A stretch of 64,000 nucleotides of DNA from contig NC_050728.1 in assembly GCF_014133895.1 (NCBI RefSeq), positions 372,001-436,000 of the forward strand, read 5' to 3'. The notes under the pieces are model-generated. The model ran no database searches. It was not told the DNA's origin and worked only from the letters and a program-made list of their open reading frames with translations. The position numbers and the translations under genes were made by a program. Of the stretch, positions 9,048 to 16,947 are shown in pieces (position 1 is the stretch's first letter; every line of letters begins with the position of its first letter). This DNA comes from Torulaspora globosa. Lineage: Eukaryota > Ascomycota > Saccharomycetes > Saccharomycetales > Saccharomycetaceae.

Positions 9048-9203
9048 ATGTTTGTTGATTTGGTTGTTATGAGTTCAGAGACGTGTGCCGCTACGTGCAA
9101 GTGCGGGTCGAGCTGCCAGTGCAGGGAGAAGGACCATGCCAGCTGCGGTTGTGCCACTGGGAAATGCACGTGTTCCTCGGCCGGGGCCCCATCTTCTACA
9201 TAA
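9048..9203 (+). CDS. Small cysteine-rich metallothionein-like protein
   Basis: A 51-codon gene between MRL1 and the DUF3074 gene. From residue 13 on it has nine cysteines in metallothionein spacing: C-x3-C-x-C-x3-C-x-C-x7-C-x-C-x4-C-x-C, with Ser, Gly, Ala and Lys between and no aromatic residue in that part. It starts MFVDLVVMSSETC, reminiscent of S. cerevisiae Cup1 (MFSEL...), which favours the ATG at 9048 (A at -3); an in-frame ATG at 9069 would give 44 residues. A TATA box lies 67 bases upstream and a stress element just before it. The stop codon is 6 bases from that of the convergent neighbour. Likely role (inference): binding copper, zinc or cadmium in the cytosol. Too short for routine gene finders. 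Confidence 0.75.
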   Translation: MFVDLVVMSSETCAATCKCGSSCQCREKDHASCGCATGKCTCSSAGAPSST

Positions 9204-9209
9204 GCTTGT

Positions 9210-9965
9210 TTAGGTTTGTTTAGTGTTTAAGAAATTGAACAGGTAGGGGACGTCCTTGGCGACTGTCTTGGCGATGGTCGCGTTCTGCATCCATTTGGGT
9301 ACATTGCCGCCAGCGTCGCTGGTGGTACACATGAGCCATTCCAGCTCACCGGTGTCGCGGTCGTAGGCGAGCCGCTCGACGCTGGCGTAGTACGCCGCGG
9401 TGTGGTTTTTCTCGACCGAGCTTTGCTTCATCGGTACTTGCGCATTTAAGGAGACTATCAATGAGACTTCGCGGCCTGTCTCGTCGACATACGGTGCGAT
9501 CGGGTACACCCACTCGTTGAAGTCTCGTATCGAGAGCGGTTTCCCGAGATTGTACTCGAGATTGACGAGCGCCCAGCCGGAGTCGGTGACCTTCAGGATC
9601 TCGCAGTCGCTCAGCACTTCGATGTACTCTTTTTCCAGTCTGGACCGCCGCGTTCTGTCGGGCATGGCCCATTCCCCCGTCTTGGTTCTCTCGCTGCCGT
9701 TGAGGTAGTACACCATTTTCTCGTACAGCGCTTCGTCGATCGTGTGTTTGGACTGGCGGCTCAGCCAGTACTCGGACCCGTGGTATGTGTGGAACGTCTG
9801 GACCTGGAAGTCCTCGCCGTTAGGGTTCTTGAACTTGTACAGTTTGCCCCTTTTCCAGTTCTTCAGCACGTCGCTCGCCATCTGGAGGCCCCCGTTCAGG
9901 ATCTCGTCCCTGCCGCTGGGAAGGTCGTTCTCAGCCCATGGCTCCGCACTCAGACCGAAACCCAT
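9210..9965 (-). CDS. DUF3074 / START-like domain protein
   Basis: 251 residues. The middle and C-terminal parts resemble the fungal DUF3074 family, related to START lipid-binding domains: a WLSRQSKH segment, LEKEYIEVLSD, WALVNLEYNLGKPLSIRDFNEW, then ASVERLAYD, EWLMCTTSDAGGNVPKWMQN and AKDVPYLFNFL. No signal peptide or membrane segment. A lipid-related role would be a guess. The ATG at 9965 (MGFGLS) is chosen; upstream in-frame sequence has no ATG and overlaps the OPY2 promoter. GC at third codon positions is very high. In S. cerevisiae the MRL1-OPY2 interval carries YPR078C on the opposite relative strand, so I do not equate the two. Divergent from OPY2. Confidence 0.8.
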   Translation of the reverse strand: MGFGLSAEPWAENDLPSGRDEILNGGLQMASDVLKNWKRGKLYKFKNPNGEDFQVQTFHTYHGSEYWLSRQSKHTIDEALYEKMVYYLNGSERTKTGEWAMPDRTRRSRLEKEYIEVLSDCEILKVTDSGWALVNLEYNLGKPLSIRDFNEWVYPIAPYVDETGREVSLIVSLNAQVPMKQSSVEKNHTAAYYASVERLAYDRDTGELEWLMCTTSDAGGNVPKWMQNATIAKTVAKDVPYLFNFLNTKQT

Positions 9966-10137
9966 GGTCTGCGGTACCACACAGGCGTGTGAATTGTTGA
10001 TCTGAAACAGATGGACCAAGTATAGGGAGTTTCGCGATGCGCGGCGGGTAACTCGTACATGGCTTGGATCGGATAAAAGATACGCGTAGCCAGATCTAAC
10101 GGTTAGATCCGATGCGTTGTGCTGTGAGACAGGCAGC

Positions 10138-11214
10138 ATGAGTGTGGCTAGTATATCGAGCAGCGGTGACGGGACTTCGTATTCTGTGGTGAGCTCGACC
10201 GGGCTGGTCCTTGCCGATTCGAGTACGTCGAGTTGTGTGGAGTGCGGGACTCCCCCGCCATGTCCGCAGTGTGCTAGCGATGAGTACTGTCTTCAGACCG
10301 AACAGACGTGTTCGGAGTGCTCTACTACTCGCTGTGTCAAGAAGAACGGGTCGTCGACCAGCAGTCTGAACGGCTCCGGGAACCAGTCCGGTGGCGCGAA
10401 CGGGAAAGTGGTCGGTGGTGTTGTTGGGGGCGTTGTCGGGGGCGTTGTGGTGCTGGCAGCGTTGCTGCTATTCTTTCTGTACCACAGATATTGGAAAAAG
10501 GCACTCCGCGAGAGAGCGGAGGCCGCCAAGGCCGGCACCGGCTCGTACTTCATGGATGACAACGAGATGGGCGATGCTGACGACTTCACAGACAGCGAGA
10601 GCGAAGAAGAGGACCTGCTGAGCGAAAACAGACGTCGCTCGCATCACCCGCACGCGGTGGACCGCGAAACCTTCGCTGCGAAGGGCCCACCGGGAGCAGA
10701 TCACTCCGACAGGCACAGCACCGTGACAGTGCAGACCAGGGCGTCCAACATTCTGCCCATTGCGTACATCCCCGGCGTCACCAGCGGCGGCGCGGGAGGC
10801 TCGCGAGCCTCCCGCCTGTTCCGCGGCCTGAACACCTCCAATCTGAACACTGCCGGCGACATGAGGTCCCACATCACTCTCGGCTCGTCCATCCTAGGCG
10901 GCATCGAAGACGAAGAGGAGCAAGCGGACCACGACACCAAGAAGGAACCCCAACGCAACCGCTCGCAAGACAACCTGACAACAGCCATCAGAGCCAGACC
11001 AAAACTGGTCCAAATACAGGAAGAAGAAATACCGGAGAAACCGAGTCAAGACCACACTACAAACGCCGACAGCCAGCGCCCGGAACAAGCAAGTTCGGAA
11101 GACGACGACAACGGCAGTTTCATCCTCGATGTCGCCATCGGCGACACCAAGAGATCATCGCCCACCGCGAGCCACGCCTCTTCACCCTTCGAAGACAAGT
11201 ACCAGATACCATAA
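10138..11214 (+). CDS. OPY2: Opy2, membrane anchor of the HOG pathway
   Basis: 358-residue single-pass plasma membrane protein that recruits Ste50-Ste11 to the membrane in osmotic stress signalling. The N-terminal outside part is serine/threonine-rich with a cysteine cluster (CVECGTPPPCPQC, then EYCLQTEQTCSECSTTRC). The membrane segment is an unusual glycine-valine zipper, VVGGVVGGVVGGVVVL followed by AALLLFFLYHRYW. The long cytosolic tail has an acidic segment (DADDFTDSESEEEDLL) and ends SSPFEDKYQIP. ATG 10138 is the first in frame. High GC at third positions. It shares a 172-base promoter with the DUF3074 gene and precedes transketolase as in S. cerevisiae YPR075C-YPR074C. Confidence 0.9.
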   Translation: MSVASISSSGDGTSYSVVSSTGLVLADSSTSSCVECGTPPPCPQCASDEYCLQTEQTCSECSTTRCVKKNGSSTSSLNGSGNQSGGANGKVVGGVVGGVVGGVVVLAALLLFFLYHRYWKKALRERAEAAKAGTGSYFMDDNEMGDADDFTDSESEEEDLLSENRRRSHHPHAVDRETFAAKGPPGADHSDRHSTVTVQTRASNILPIAYIPGVTSGGAGGSRASRLFRGLNTSNLNTAGDMRSHITLGSSILGGIEDEEEQADHDTKKEPQRNRSQDNLTTAIRARPKLVQIQEEEIPEKPSQDHTTNADSQRPEQASSEDDDNGSFILDVAIGDTKRSSPTASHASSPFEDKYQIP

Positions 11215-11716
11215 TAAACCAATCTACATCGGCTAGCGTCCCGTGGTCACTCTGAACGACAGGGAAACCCAACGTGAAAAAAAGAATACTATGAACGGCT
11301 CGTTTCTTTTGCAAAGTGAAAAATTTACCCAACAAGCTGCTCAAGCTGGCTTATCGTCGCTGTTTCTGCAGCCGTCGGATTGGATCGTTGCTGTCGTAGC
11401 GTCTGACATTTCTTATGCACGCCGTGGTCAGTGGGGAGCGTGCGTGGTACGAACAATCAGTGGCCCAATTCTGTATGACAAAGAGCTGACTGGTGCTGAG
11501 GTCGAGGTGAGCGAAACCGCGCCGCTTACTCAGGCACGGATCACCATTCTCGGATATATATAACACAACTTATTGACTTTTGTTGCGAAATGGGGGGCTC
11601 GAACGGTTTCCTTCTGAAAAGAGGTTTCGTTACGACTTATAATCCTTTAGAGGAATTGTCTCTTGTTTGATCCTCACAGCATCAAGCAATCGTTTGAAGC
11701 CAGAAATATAGTAACG
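11215..11716. promoter_or_regulatory. Transketolase promoter region
   Basis: 502 bases between OPY2 and transketolase. A TATATATAA box lies at 11555-11563. A 90-codon frame starting at the ATG at 11291 runs through here and ends inside the TATA box; it has no recognised family and is probably chance. Nothing else seen. Confidence 0.5.
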
Positions 11717-13759
11717 ATGGTTGAATACACCGACATTGACAGGCTAGCTATCTCTACCATCAGATTGTTGGCAGTGGATGCCGTGTCCAAGGCGAACTCT
11801 GGTCACCCGGGTGCGCCATTGGGGATGGCACCAGCAGCTCACGTTTTGCTGAGACACATGCGTATGAACCCAAAGAACCCAGATTGGATCAACAGAGATA
11901 GATTTGTGTTGTCCAACGGTCATGCGTGTGCTTTGTTGTACTCTATGTTGCACCTGACTGGCTACGATTTCTCGATTGAGGACCTGAAGCAGTTCAGACA
12001 GTTGAACTCGAAGACTCCAGGCCACCCAGAGTTCGAGTTGCCCGGTGTCGAGGTCACGACAGGTCCTTTGGGTCAGGGTATCTCGAACGCAGTTGGTATG
12101 GCCATCGCTCAGGCTAATTTGGCCGCTACTTACAACAAGCCGGGTTTCACCCTTTCTGACTCCTACACCTACTCGTTCTTGGGTGACGGTTGTTTGCAAG
12201 AAGGTGTGTCCTCTGAAGCCTGTTCTTTGGCCGGTCACTTGCAATTGGGTAACCTGATTGCCATCTACGATGACAACAAGATCACCATTGATGGTGACAC
12301 TGATGTGTCGTTCACTGAAGACGTGTTGAAGAGATACGAGGCTTACGGTTGGGAAGTTCTGACCGTTGAAAACGGTAACGAGGACTTGGACGCCATCTCC
12401 AAGGCTATCGAAAAGGCACAACAATCCAAGGACAAGCCCACTTTGATCAAGATGAGCACAGTTATCGGCTTCGGTTCTCTGCACGCCGGTTCGCACGCCG
12501 TTCACGGAGCGCCATTGAAGGCTGACGATGTTAAGCAATTGAAGAAGAAGTTCGGTTTCGACCCTGAGCAGTCCTTTGTTGTCCCACAGGAGGTGTACGA
12601 CTTCTACCAAAAGAACGTCGCTGAACCAGGTGCCAAGTTGAACGCTCAGTGGGACAAACTCTTCGAGGAGTACCAACAAAAGCATCAACAGTTGGGTCAA
12701 GATTTGGCTAGAAGATTGAGCGGTAAGTTGCCAGAAAACTGGTGTTCTAAGCTACCAACCTACGCTCCAAAGGACGGCGCTATCGCCACCAGAAAATTGT
12801 CAGAAATCACTTTGGAAAACATCTACGCTGAATTGCCAGAATTGATCGGTGGTTCCGCTGATTTGACCCCATCTAACTTGACCAGATGGAAGGAGGCCGT
12901 TGATTTCCAACCTCCTTCTTCCGGTTTGGGTGACTACTCTGGTAGATACATCAGATATGGTATCAGAGAGCACGGTATGGGTGCCATCATGAACGGTATC
13001 TCCGCTTTTGGTGCTAACTACAAGCCATTTGGTGGTACCTTTTTGAACTTTGTTTCTTACGCTGCTGGTGCCGTTAGATTGGCCGCTCTCTCTGGTCACC
13101 CAGTTATCTGGGTTGCCACTCACGACTCCATCGGTTTGGGTGAAGACGGTCCAACCCACCAGCCTATCGAAACTTTGGCTCATTTCAGAGCTATCCCAAA
13201 CTTGGGTGTCTGGAGACCAGCTGACGGTAATGAAGTTTCTGCTGCTTACAAGAGCGCTTTGGAATCTAAACACACGCCACACATCATCGCTCTTTCCAGA
13301 CAAAACTTGCCACAGCTTGAGGGTTCTAGTGTTGAGAAGGCCTTGAAGGGTGGTTATGTTCTACAGGATGTTGCCAACCCAGATATCGTTCTTGTGGCCA
13401 CTGGTTCTGAGGTCTCTTTGTGTGTTGAAGCTGCCAAGATCTTGAAGGACAAGCACGTTAATGCCCGTATCGTGTCCTTACCTGATACTTTGACTTTCGA
13501 CAAGCAATCTGAGGAATACAAGTTGTCTGTTCTCCCTGACCGTATCCCAATTCTCTCTGTCGAAGTCCTAAGTACTGCTGGCTGGTCCAAATACGCTCAT
13601 CAATCCTTTGGTCTAAACAGATTTGGTGCTTCCGGTAAGGCCGCTGACGTTTTCAAGATGTTAGATTTCGTTCCAGAAGGTGTTGCTTCCAGAGCTGAGA
13701 AGACCATTGCCTTCTACAAGGGCAGGGAAGTCGACTCCCCATTGAGAACTGCTTTCTAA
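11717..13759 (+). CDS. TKL1: Transketolase (TKL1/TKL2)
   Basis: 680 residues, the same length as S. cerevisiae Tkl1. Thiamine-diphosphate enzyme of the non-oxidative pentose phosphate pathway, moving two-carbon units between sugar phosphates in the cytosol. Motifs: GHPGAPLGMAP, the cofactor-binding GDGCLQEGVSSEA with DDNKITIDG, HGAPLK, GIREHGMGAIMNG and HDSIGLGEDGPTHQP. Strong codon bias indicates high expression. ATG 11717 matches the family start (MVEYTDIDRLAIS). It sits between OPY2 and LTP1 as TKL1 does, and near LYS2 as TKL2 does, so it is the single ancestral gene. Confidence 0.97.
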   Translation: MVEYTDIDRLAISTIRLLAVDAVSKANSGHPGAPLGMAPAAHVLLRHMRMNPKNPDWINRDRFVLSNGHACALLYSMLHLTGYDFSIEDLKQFRQLNSKTPGHPEFELPGVEVTTGPLGQGISNAVGMAIAQANLAATYNKPGFTLSDSYTYSFLGDGCLQEGVSSEACSLAGHLQLGNLIAIYDDNKITIDGDTDVSFTEDVLKRYEAYGWEVLTVENGNEDLDAISKAIEKAQQSKDKPTLIKMSTVIGFGSLHAGSHAVHGAPLKADDVKQLKKKFGFDPEQSFVVPQEVYDFYQKNVAEPGAKLNAQWDKLFEEYQQKHQQLGQDLARRLSGKLPENWCSKLPTYAPKDGAIATRKLSEITLENIYAELPELIGGSADLTPSNLTRWKEAVDFQPPSSGLGDYSGRYIRYGIREHGMGAIMNGISAFGANYKPFGGTFLNFVSYAAGAVRLAALSGHPVIWVATHDSIGLGEDGPTHQPIETLAHFRAIPNLGVWRPADGNEVSAAYKSALESKHTPHIIALSRQNLPQLEGSSVEKALKGGYVLQDVANPDIVLVATGSEVSLCVEAAKILKDKHVNARIVSLPDTLTFDKQSEEYKLSVLPDRIPILSVEVLSTAGWSKYAHQSFGLNRFGASGKAADVFKMLDFVPEGVASRAEKTIAFYKGREVDSPLRTAF

Positions 13760-14005
13760 GAAGCTGAGAAAATATTCCTATGCTATAATGAATTATATTT
13801 GATAGAAAGTGTCTCGGAGGTCGATATAGACTACTCCATTTAAGTAAGTTATATCAGAATGACTTTGCTATTTAAGCATACTTGTAACTTTGCTTTTGTA
13901 ACTTGTTCAGATCCGAATAGTTTCTAAAAGGCCAGGTTGCTCTACTTAACAATAAATCTAAGATTCCAATAAATACGATAAATACAAAATAACTCTCTAA
14001 CAATA

Positions 14006-14491
14006 ATGACAGTTGATTCTGAACCCAAAATCTCTCTGGCTTTCGTATGCTTGGGTAACATATGCCGCTCACCTATGGCTGAAGCGGTCTTTAAGCATGT
14101 TGTTACTCAGAAAGGTTTGCAAGATCGCTTCGATGTTATTGATTCCTTCGGTACTGGAGGTTGGCACGTTGGTTCAGACCCAGATCCTCGTAGTGCTGCT
14201 TGCTGCCGGTCACATAAGGTCTTTATAAACCACAAAGCACAACAGATTCGTGGCTCCCACTTTGATAAGTTTGATTACATTATATGTATGGATGAATCGA
14301 ATCTGAGGAATTTACAGAGATTGAAACCAAAGAATTCGAAGGCCAGTGTACATCTGTTTGGTGAATGGAATACCAACGGCAAATTCAGAAAGATAGTGGA
14401 TGATCCTTACTACGGCGGTGATGATGGATTTGAATATAACTTTAAGCAGATCTCATACTTCAGCGAGCAATTCCTGGAAAAGGAACTGTGA
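14006..14491 (+). CDS. LTP1: Low-molecular-weight protein tyrosine phosphatase Ltp1
   Basis: 161 residues (S. cerevisiae 161). Cytosolic cysteine-based phosphatase for phosphotyrosine and small aromatic phosphates. The P-loop CLGNICRS (C-x5-R-S) is at residues 15-22 and the catalytic aspartate lies in VDDPYYGG near residue 130. The conserved HKAQQIR and DYIICMDESNLRNL segments follow the family. Its biological substrates are poorly known. It lies between transketolase and NOT5 exactly as YPR073C does. Confidence 0.95.
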   Translation: MTVDSEPKISLAFVCLGNICRSPMAEAVFKHVVTQKGLQDRFDVIDSFGTGGWHVGSDPDPRSAACCRSHKVFINHKAQQIRGSHFDKFDYIICMDESNLRNLQRLKPKNSKASVHLFGEWNTNGKFRKIVDDPYYGGDDGFEYNFKQISYFSEQFLEKEL

Positions 14492-14579
14492 GCCGAGAGC
14501 AGTACGCCATTGAACATTAAGATCATTAGAATGAAATTATTCATATACGTAGTGTATAATGAGTGATAGATAGGCTTTT

Positions 14580-16304
14580 CTAGAAGATCTTTTCGAAATC
14601 TTCTTCCTTGGGGACCATATCATTGTTACAACGCCTTGCTAACCAGCTTCCCTGGTAATCGAAATACCTCCAGGACTCTTCCTCTGACTGGGGTAGTCCT
14701 GGAGGGAGCTTTTCTACTTCTTTATAGTACCAACAGCGGTCTTTCTTACTGAATCTCCACTTTCGATTCTTCGACAGTTCCCTTGCGGCCAGGAACTGGT
14801 CATAAGTTCCCTGGTAATGATAGAAGATGAAAAATAGCGTATCAAGGTCGAATTTGGTAAATATTTTGGCCAAGGACGTCCTGGAATATATATCCTCGCC
14901 TGAGTTTTGTTCAGTCTTCCAACTGTGACTCTGACCTGACTGATCGCTCTCTCCATTCTTGCTATTCTGTAATTGCTCTTCTGACTGATTCTGAGCGTGG
15001 AATGGACCATTATCGTTGGGATACACAAACCTGATGGGCTCATTAGGAAAGAAAATTGAAGTCGGATGCGGCAAGGAAAGAGGCTTTCTATAAAAATGCG
15101 GCGAATCTGCGTCTAATGAATCAGGGCAGTTCAGCAAAGATGACTCCAATTGCGATACCATCCGCTCTGGCATATCATTATATGGCTGCATTAGCGGCCT
15201 CTTAGAATTGAGCCAGTACTTTAAACCTTCGCCGAACAGCGGGTTTTTGAAAGCATCGTTATCTTTGATATCGCGCTCAATTTGCTGACTGATCTGCTCG
15301 GATTTATCTGGCGGAAATGGAAGTTCTTCCCTGGATTGTGCACAGTCCGTCTCGCTTTTCTTAGTGGAATTGCTCGTGCCGTTATTGGGATGTGATAATC
15401 CAGCACTTTCGGGACTGGGTGACTGCGGGCTGACTGGAACCGGTGTTCCTCGTGTTGGAGTGCTGGCGGTGGATGTCACTCCCTGATGCTGTGCTTTCTT
15501 TTTTGGAGAACGCTCTGTCTTCTTAACTTGCTTCAATGAAGCGTTGTTGTTTCCGGTGGTAGGAATAGTGGATATCGTGGTGGCTACAGTGCCAGCGGCG
15601 GTTGCGGACGATGAAATGGCAATCGATGACGATACCTCCTTGTTATCCTCCTGGTTAGGCTTGCTCTCGCACCCCATATCTTCATAGAGCGTATCGTACT
15701 CTATGAAATCCGGCTCATCGTTGTTCTCGATGTAATACTTTATGTCGTCCTGATACTCTTCCACAGTTTCCGGTTCCATTTCATTGTTCTGCAGAAGCTT
15801 CAAGACGTTCTCCAGATTGTGAATATGAAATTCATGTCTCTCAACCTGCTCATGCTGGTCCTGAGCTTCATAACTTTCAAGCTGTCTCTGCAACTCGTCT
15901 AGGCAATCCTGAATGAAAACGAACTGGTCCCTCTTCTTCAATTCACGCGGATCTTTGATGATATCCGGGTTCGTCAATGCTTCTGTGGAAAACTGTTTCG
16001 TCTTCATCAGTTTCTCCACAGATTTGAATCTTTCCATCCCATTCTCAATCGCCCGTCTGTTTTCCTTCAACGCATCCTGCTTGTCCTTCACATCCTCTTT
16101 GCTCAACCAGGTCTTTATTTGATCGCGATGCTTCTGAAGCTTCTTGATTTCTCTTTTAAGGTCTGACTCCAGCTTTTCCCTATGAGACGAGTTTTCAGGG
16201 TCGGTTGATTGAAACTTGTCATAAACTTCTTCGAACTCAATAAGTCCTTCTTTAACTTTCTTAAGCAGCTTATCAATATCCTGCTGCAGTTTTCTCTGTG
16301 ACAT
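14580..16304 (-). CDS. NOT5: CCR4-NOT complex subunit Not5
   Basis: 574 residues (S. cerevisiae 560). Scaffold subunit of CCR4-NOT that links mRNA decay, codon-optimality sensing at the ribosome and transcription. The N-terminal 220 residues are the highly conserved Not3/5 coiled-coil domain (MSQRKLQQDIDKLL, EKLESDLKREIKKLQKHR, NGMERFKSVEKLMKTKQFS). A serine/threonine/proline-rich linker of about 200 residues follows. The C-terminal NOT box carries DIYSRTSLAKIFTKFDLDTLFFIFYHYQG and ends WLARRCNNDMVPKEEDFEKIF. Divergent from LYS2. Confidence 0.96.
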   Translation of the reverse strand: MSQRKLQQDIDKLLKKVKEGLIEFEEVYDKFQSTDPENSSHREKLESDLKREIKKLQKHRDQIKTWLSKEDVKDKQDALKENRRAIENGMERFKSVEKLMKTKQFSTEALTNPDIIKDPRELKKRDQFVFIQDCLDELQRQLESYEAQDQHEQVERHEFHIHNLENVLKLLQNNEMEPETVEEYQDDIKYYIENNDEPDFIEYDTLYEDMGCESKPNQEDNKEVSSSIAISSSATAAGTVATTISTIPTTGNNNASLKQVKKTERSPKKKAQHQGVTSTASTPTRGTPVPVSPQSPSPESAGLSHPNNGTSNSTKKSETDCAQSREELPFPPDKSEQISQQIERDIKDNDAFKNPLFGEGLKYWLNSKRPLMQPYNDMPERMVSQLESSLLNCPDSLDADSPHFYRKPLSLPHPTSIFFPNEPIRFVYPNDNGPFHAQNQSEEQLQNSKNGESDQSGQSHSWKTEQNSGEDIYSRTSLAKIFTKFDLDTLFFIFYHYQGTYDQFLAARELSKNRKWRFSKKDRCWYYKEVEKLPPGLPQSEEESWRYFDYQGSWLARRCNNDMVPKEEDFEKIF

Positions 16305-16947
16305 CTCTTGTTATTATACCAGCATAAGTATATTTTATGCACTATCTCGCTGACAAAAGTTGGTACTCTTGACGTAAACTAAACTGACTCCTTGCCAAGA
16401 AGCACAAATCGCTCTAAATCAATCTGTCCAAATGCTTGAACTTACAACAGTTTTGAACTCTCCACTAGCTGAAGTTTGAGACTACAGTCTTCTTAATGAA
16501 GAGGGACAAGGATATGAAAACTACCATGAAGTACGTCGATAGTGATTTTTCACTTTGATCAAAAGTTAGCCAACTTCTAAAGAGTTTTGAAGGCCAAGCT
16601 TCAAGACTTATAGATATTGGGAGAATCAGGATCAGTTCTGCTGTCAGCTTCCTGTAATCCTTGACACACAGTGCTTACTGTCGTAGCGACTCTTGCCAAC
16701 TCTACGGGACGTGTTGAAATATGAAGCGTTTAAGAGTTTTTGATCGCGATTATCTTGCATTTCCTCGGGATTTTTCCCAGTAGCTCGACTGCCAGTAGGC
16801 TGCAGTCTGACTGATCGAAAGTTTCCGAGAAGGAAGTAACGTTTCAGTCATAGCAGCAGCTACCGTAAGATTTTTTGTGGTATTAAAGGTTGTGCTTCGC
16901 AGCTTGCTGGTTCCATAACAGGCGAGAGTAGCAAACCAAATTCCCCA
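16305..16947. promoter_or_regulatory. NOT5-LYS2 divergent promoter
   Basis: 643 bases serving NOT5 to the left and LYS2 to the right. No small gene, tRNA or repeat was found. I did not find a perfect Gcn4 site (TGACTCA) or a perfect Lys14 site; TGACTCC near 16385 is one base off the Gcn4 core. Confidence 0.45.

Noticed and set aside
8882..9169. N-terminal extension of MRL1 by 96 codons
   Set aside because: It lies antisense to the metallothionein-like gene, begins at a non-ATG codon and precedes a perfectly good signal peptide starting at 8881.
11291..11563. 90-codon frame with an ATG between OPY2 and transketolase
   Set aside because: No recognised family, runs through the transketolase TATA box and lies wholly in a promoter; probably chance.
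11744..12700. 318-codon open frame antisense to transketolase
   Set aside because: Same codon-bias artefact as in EF-1alpha.
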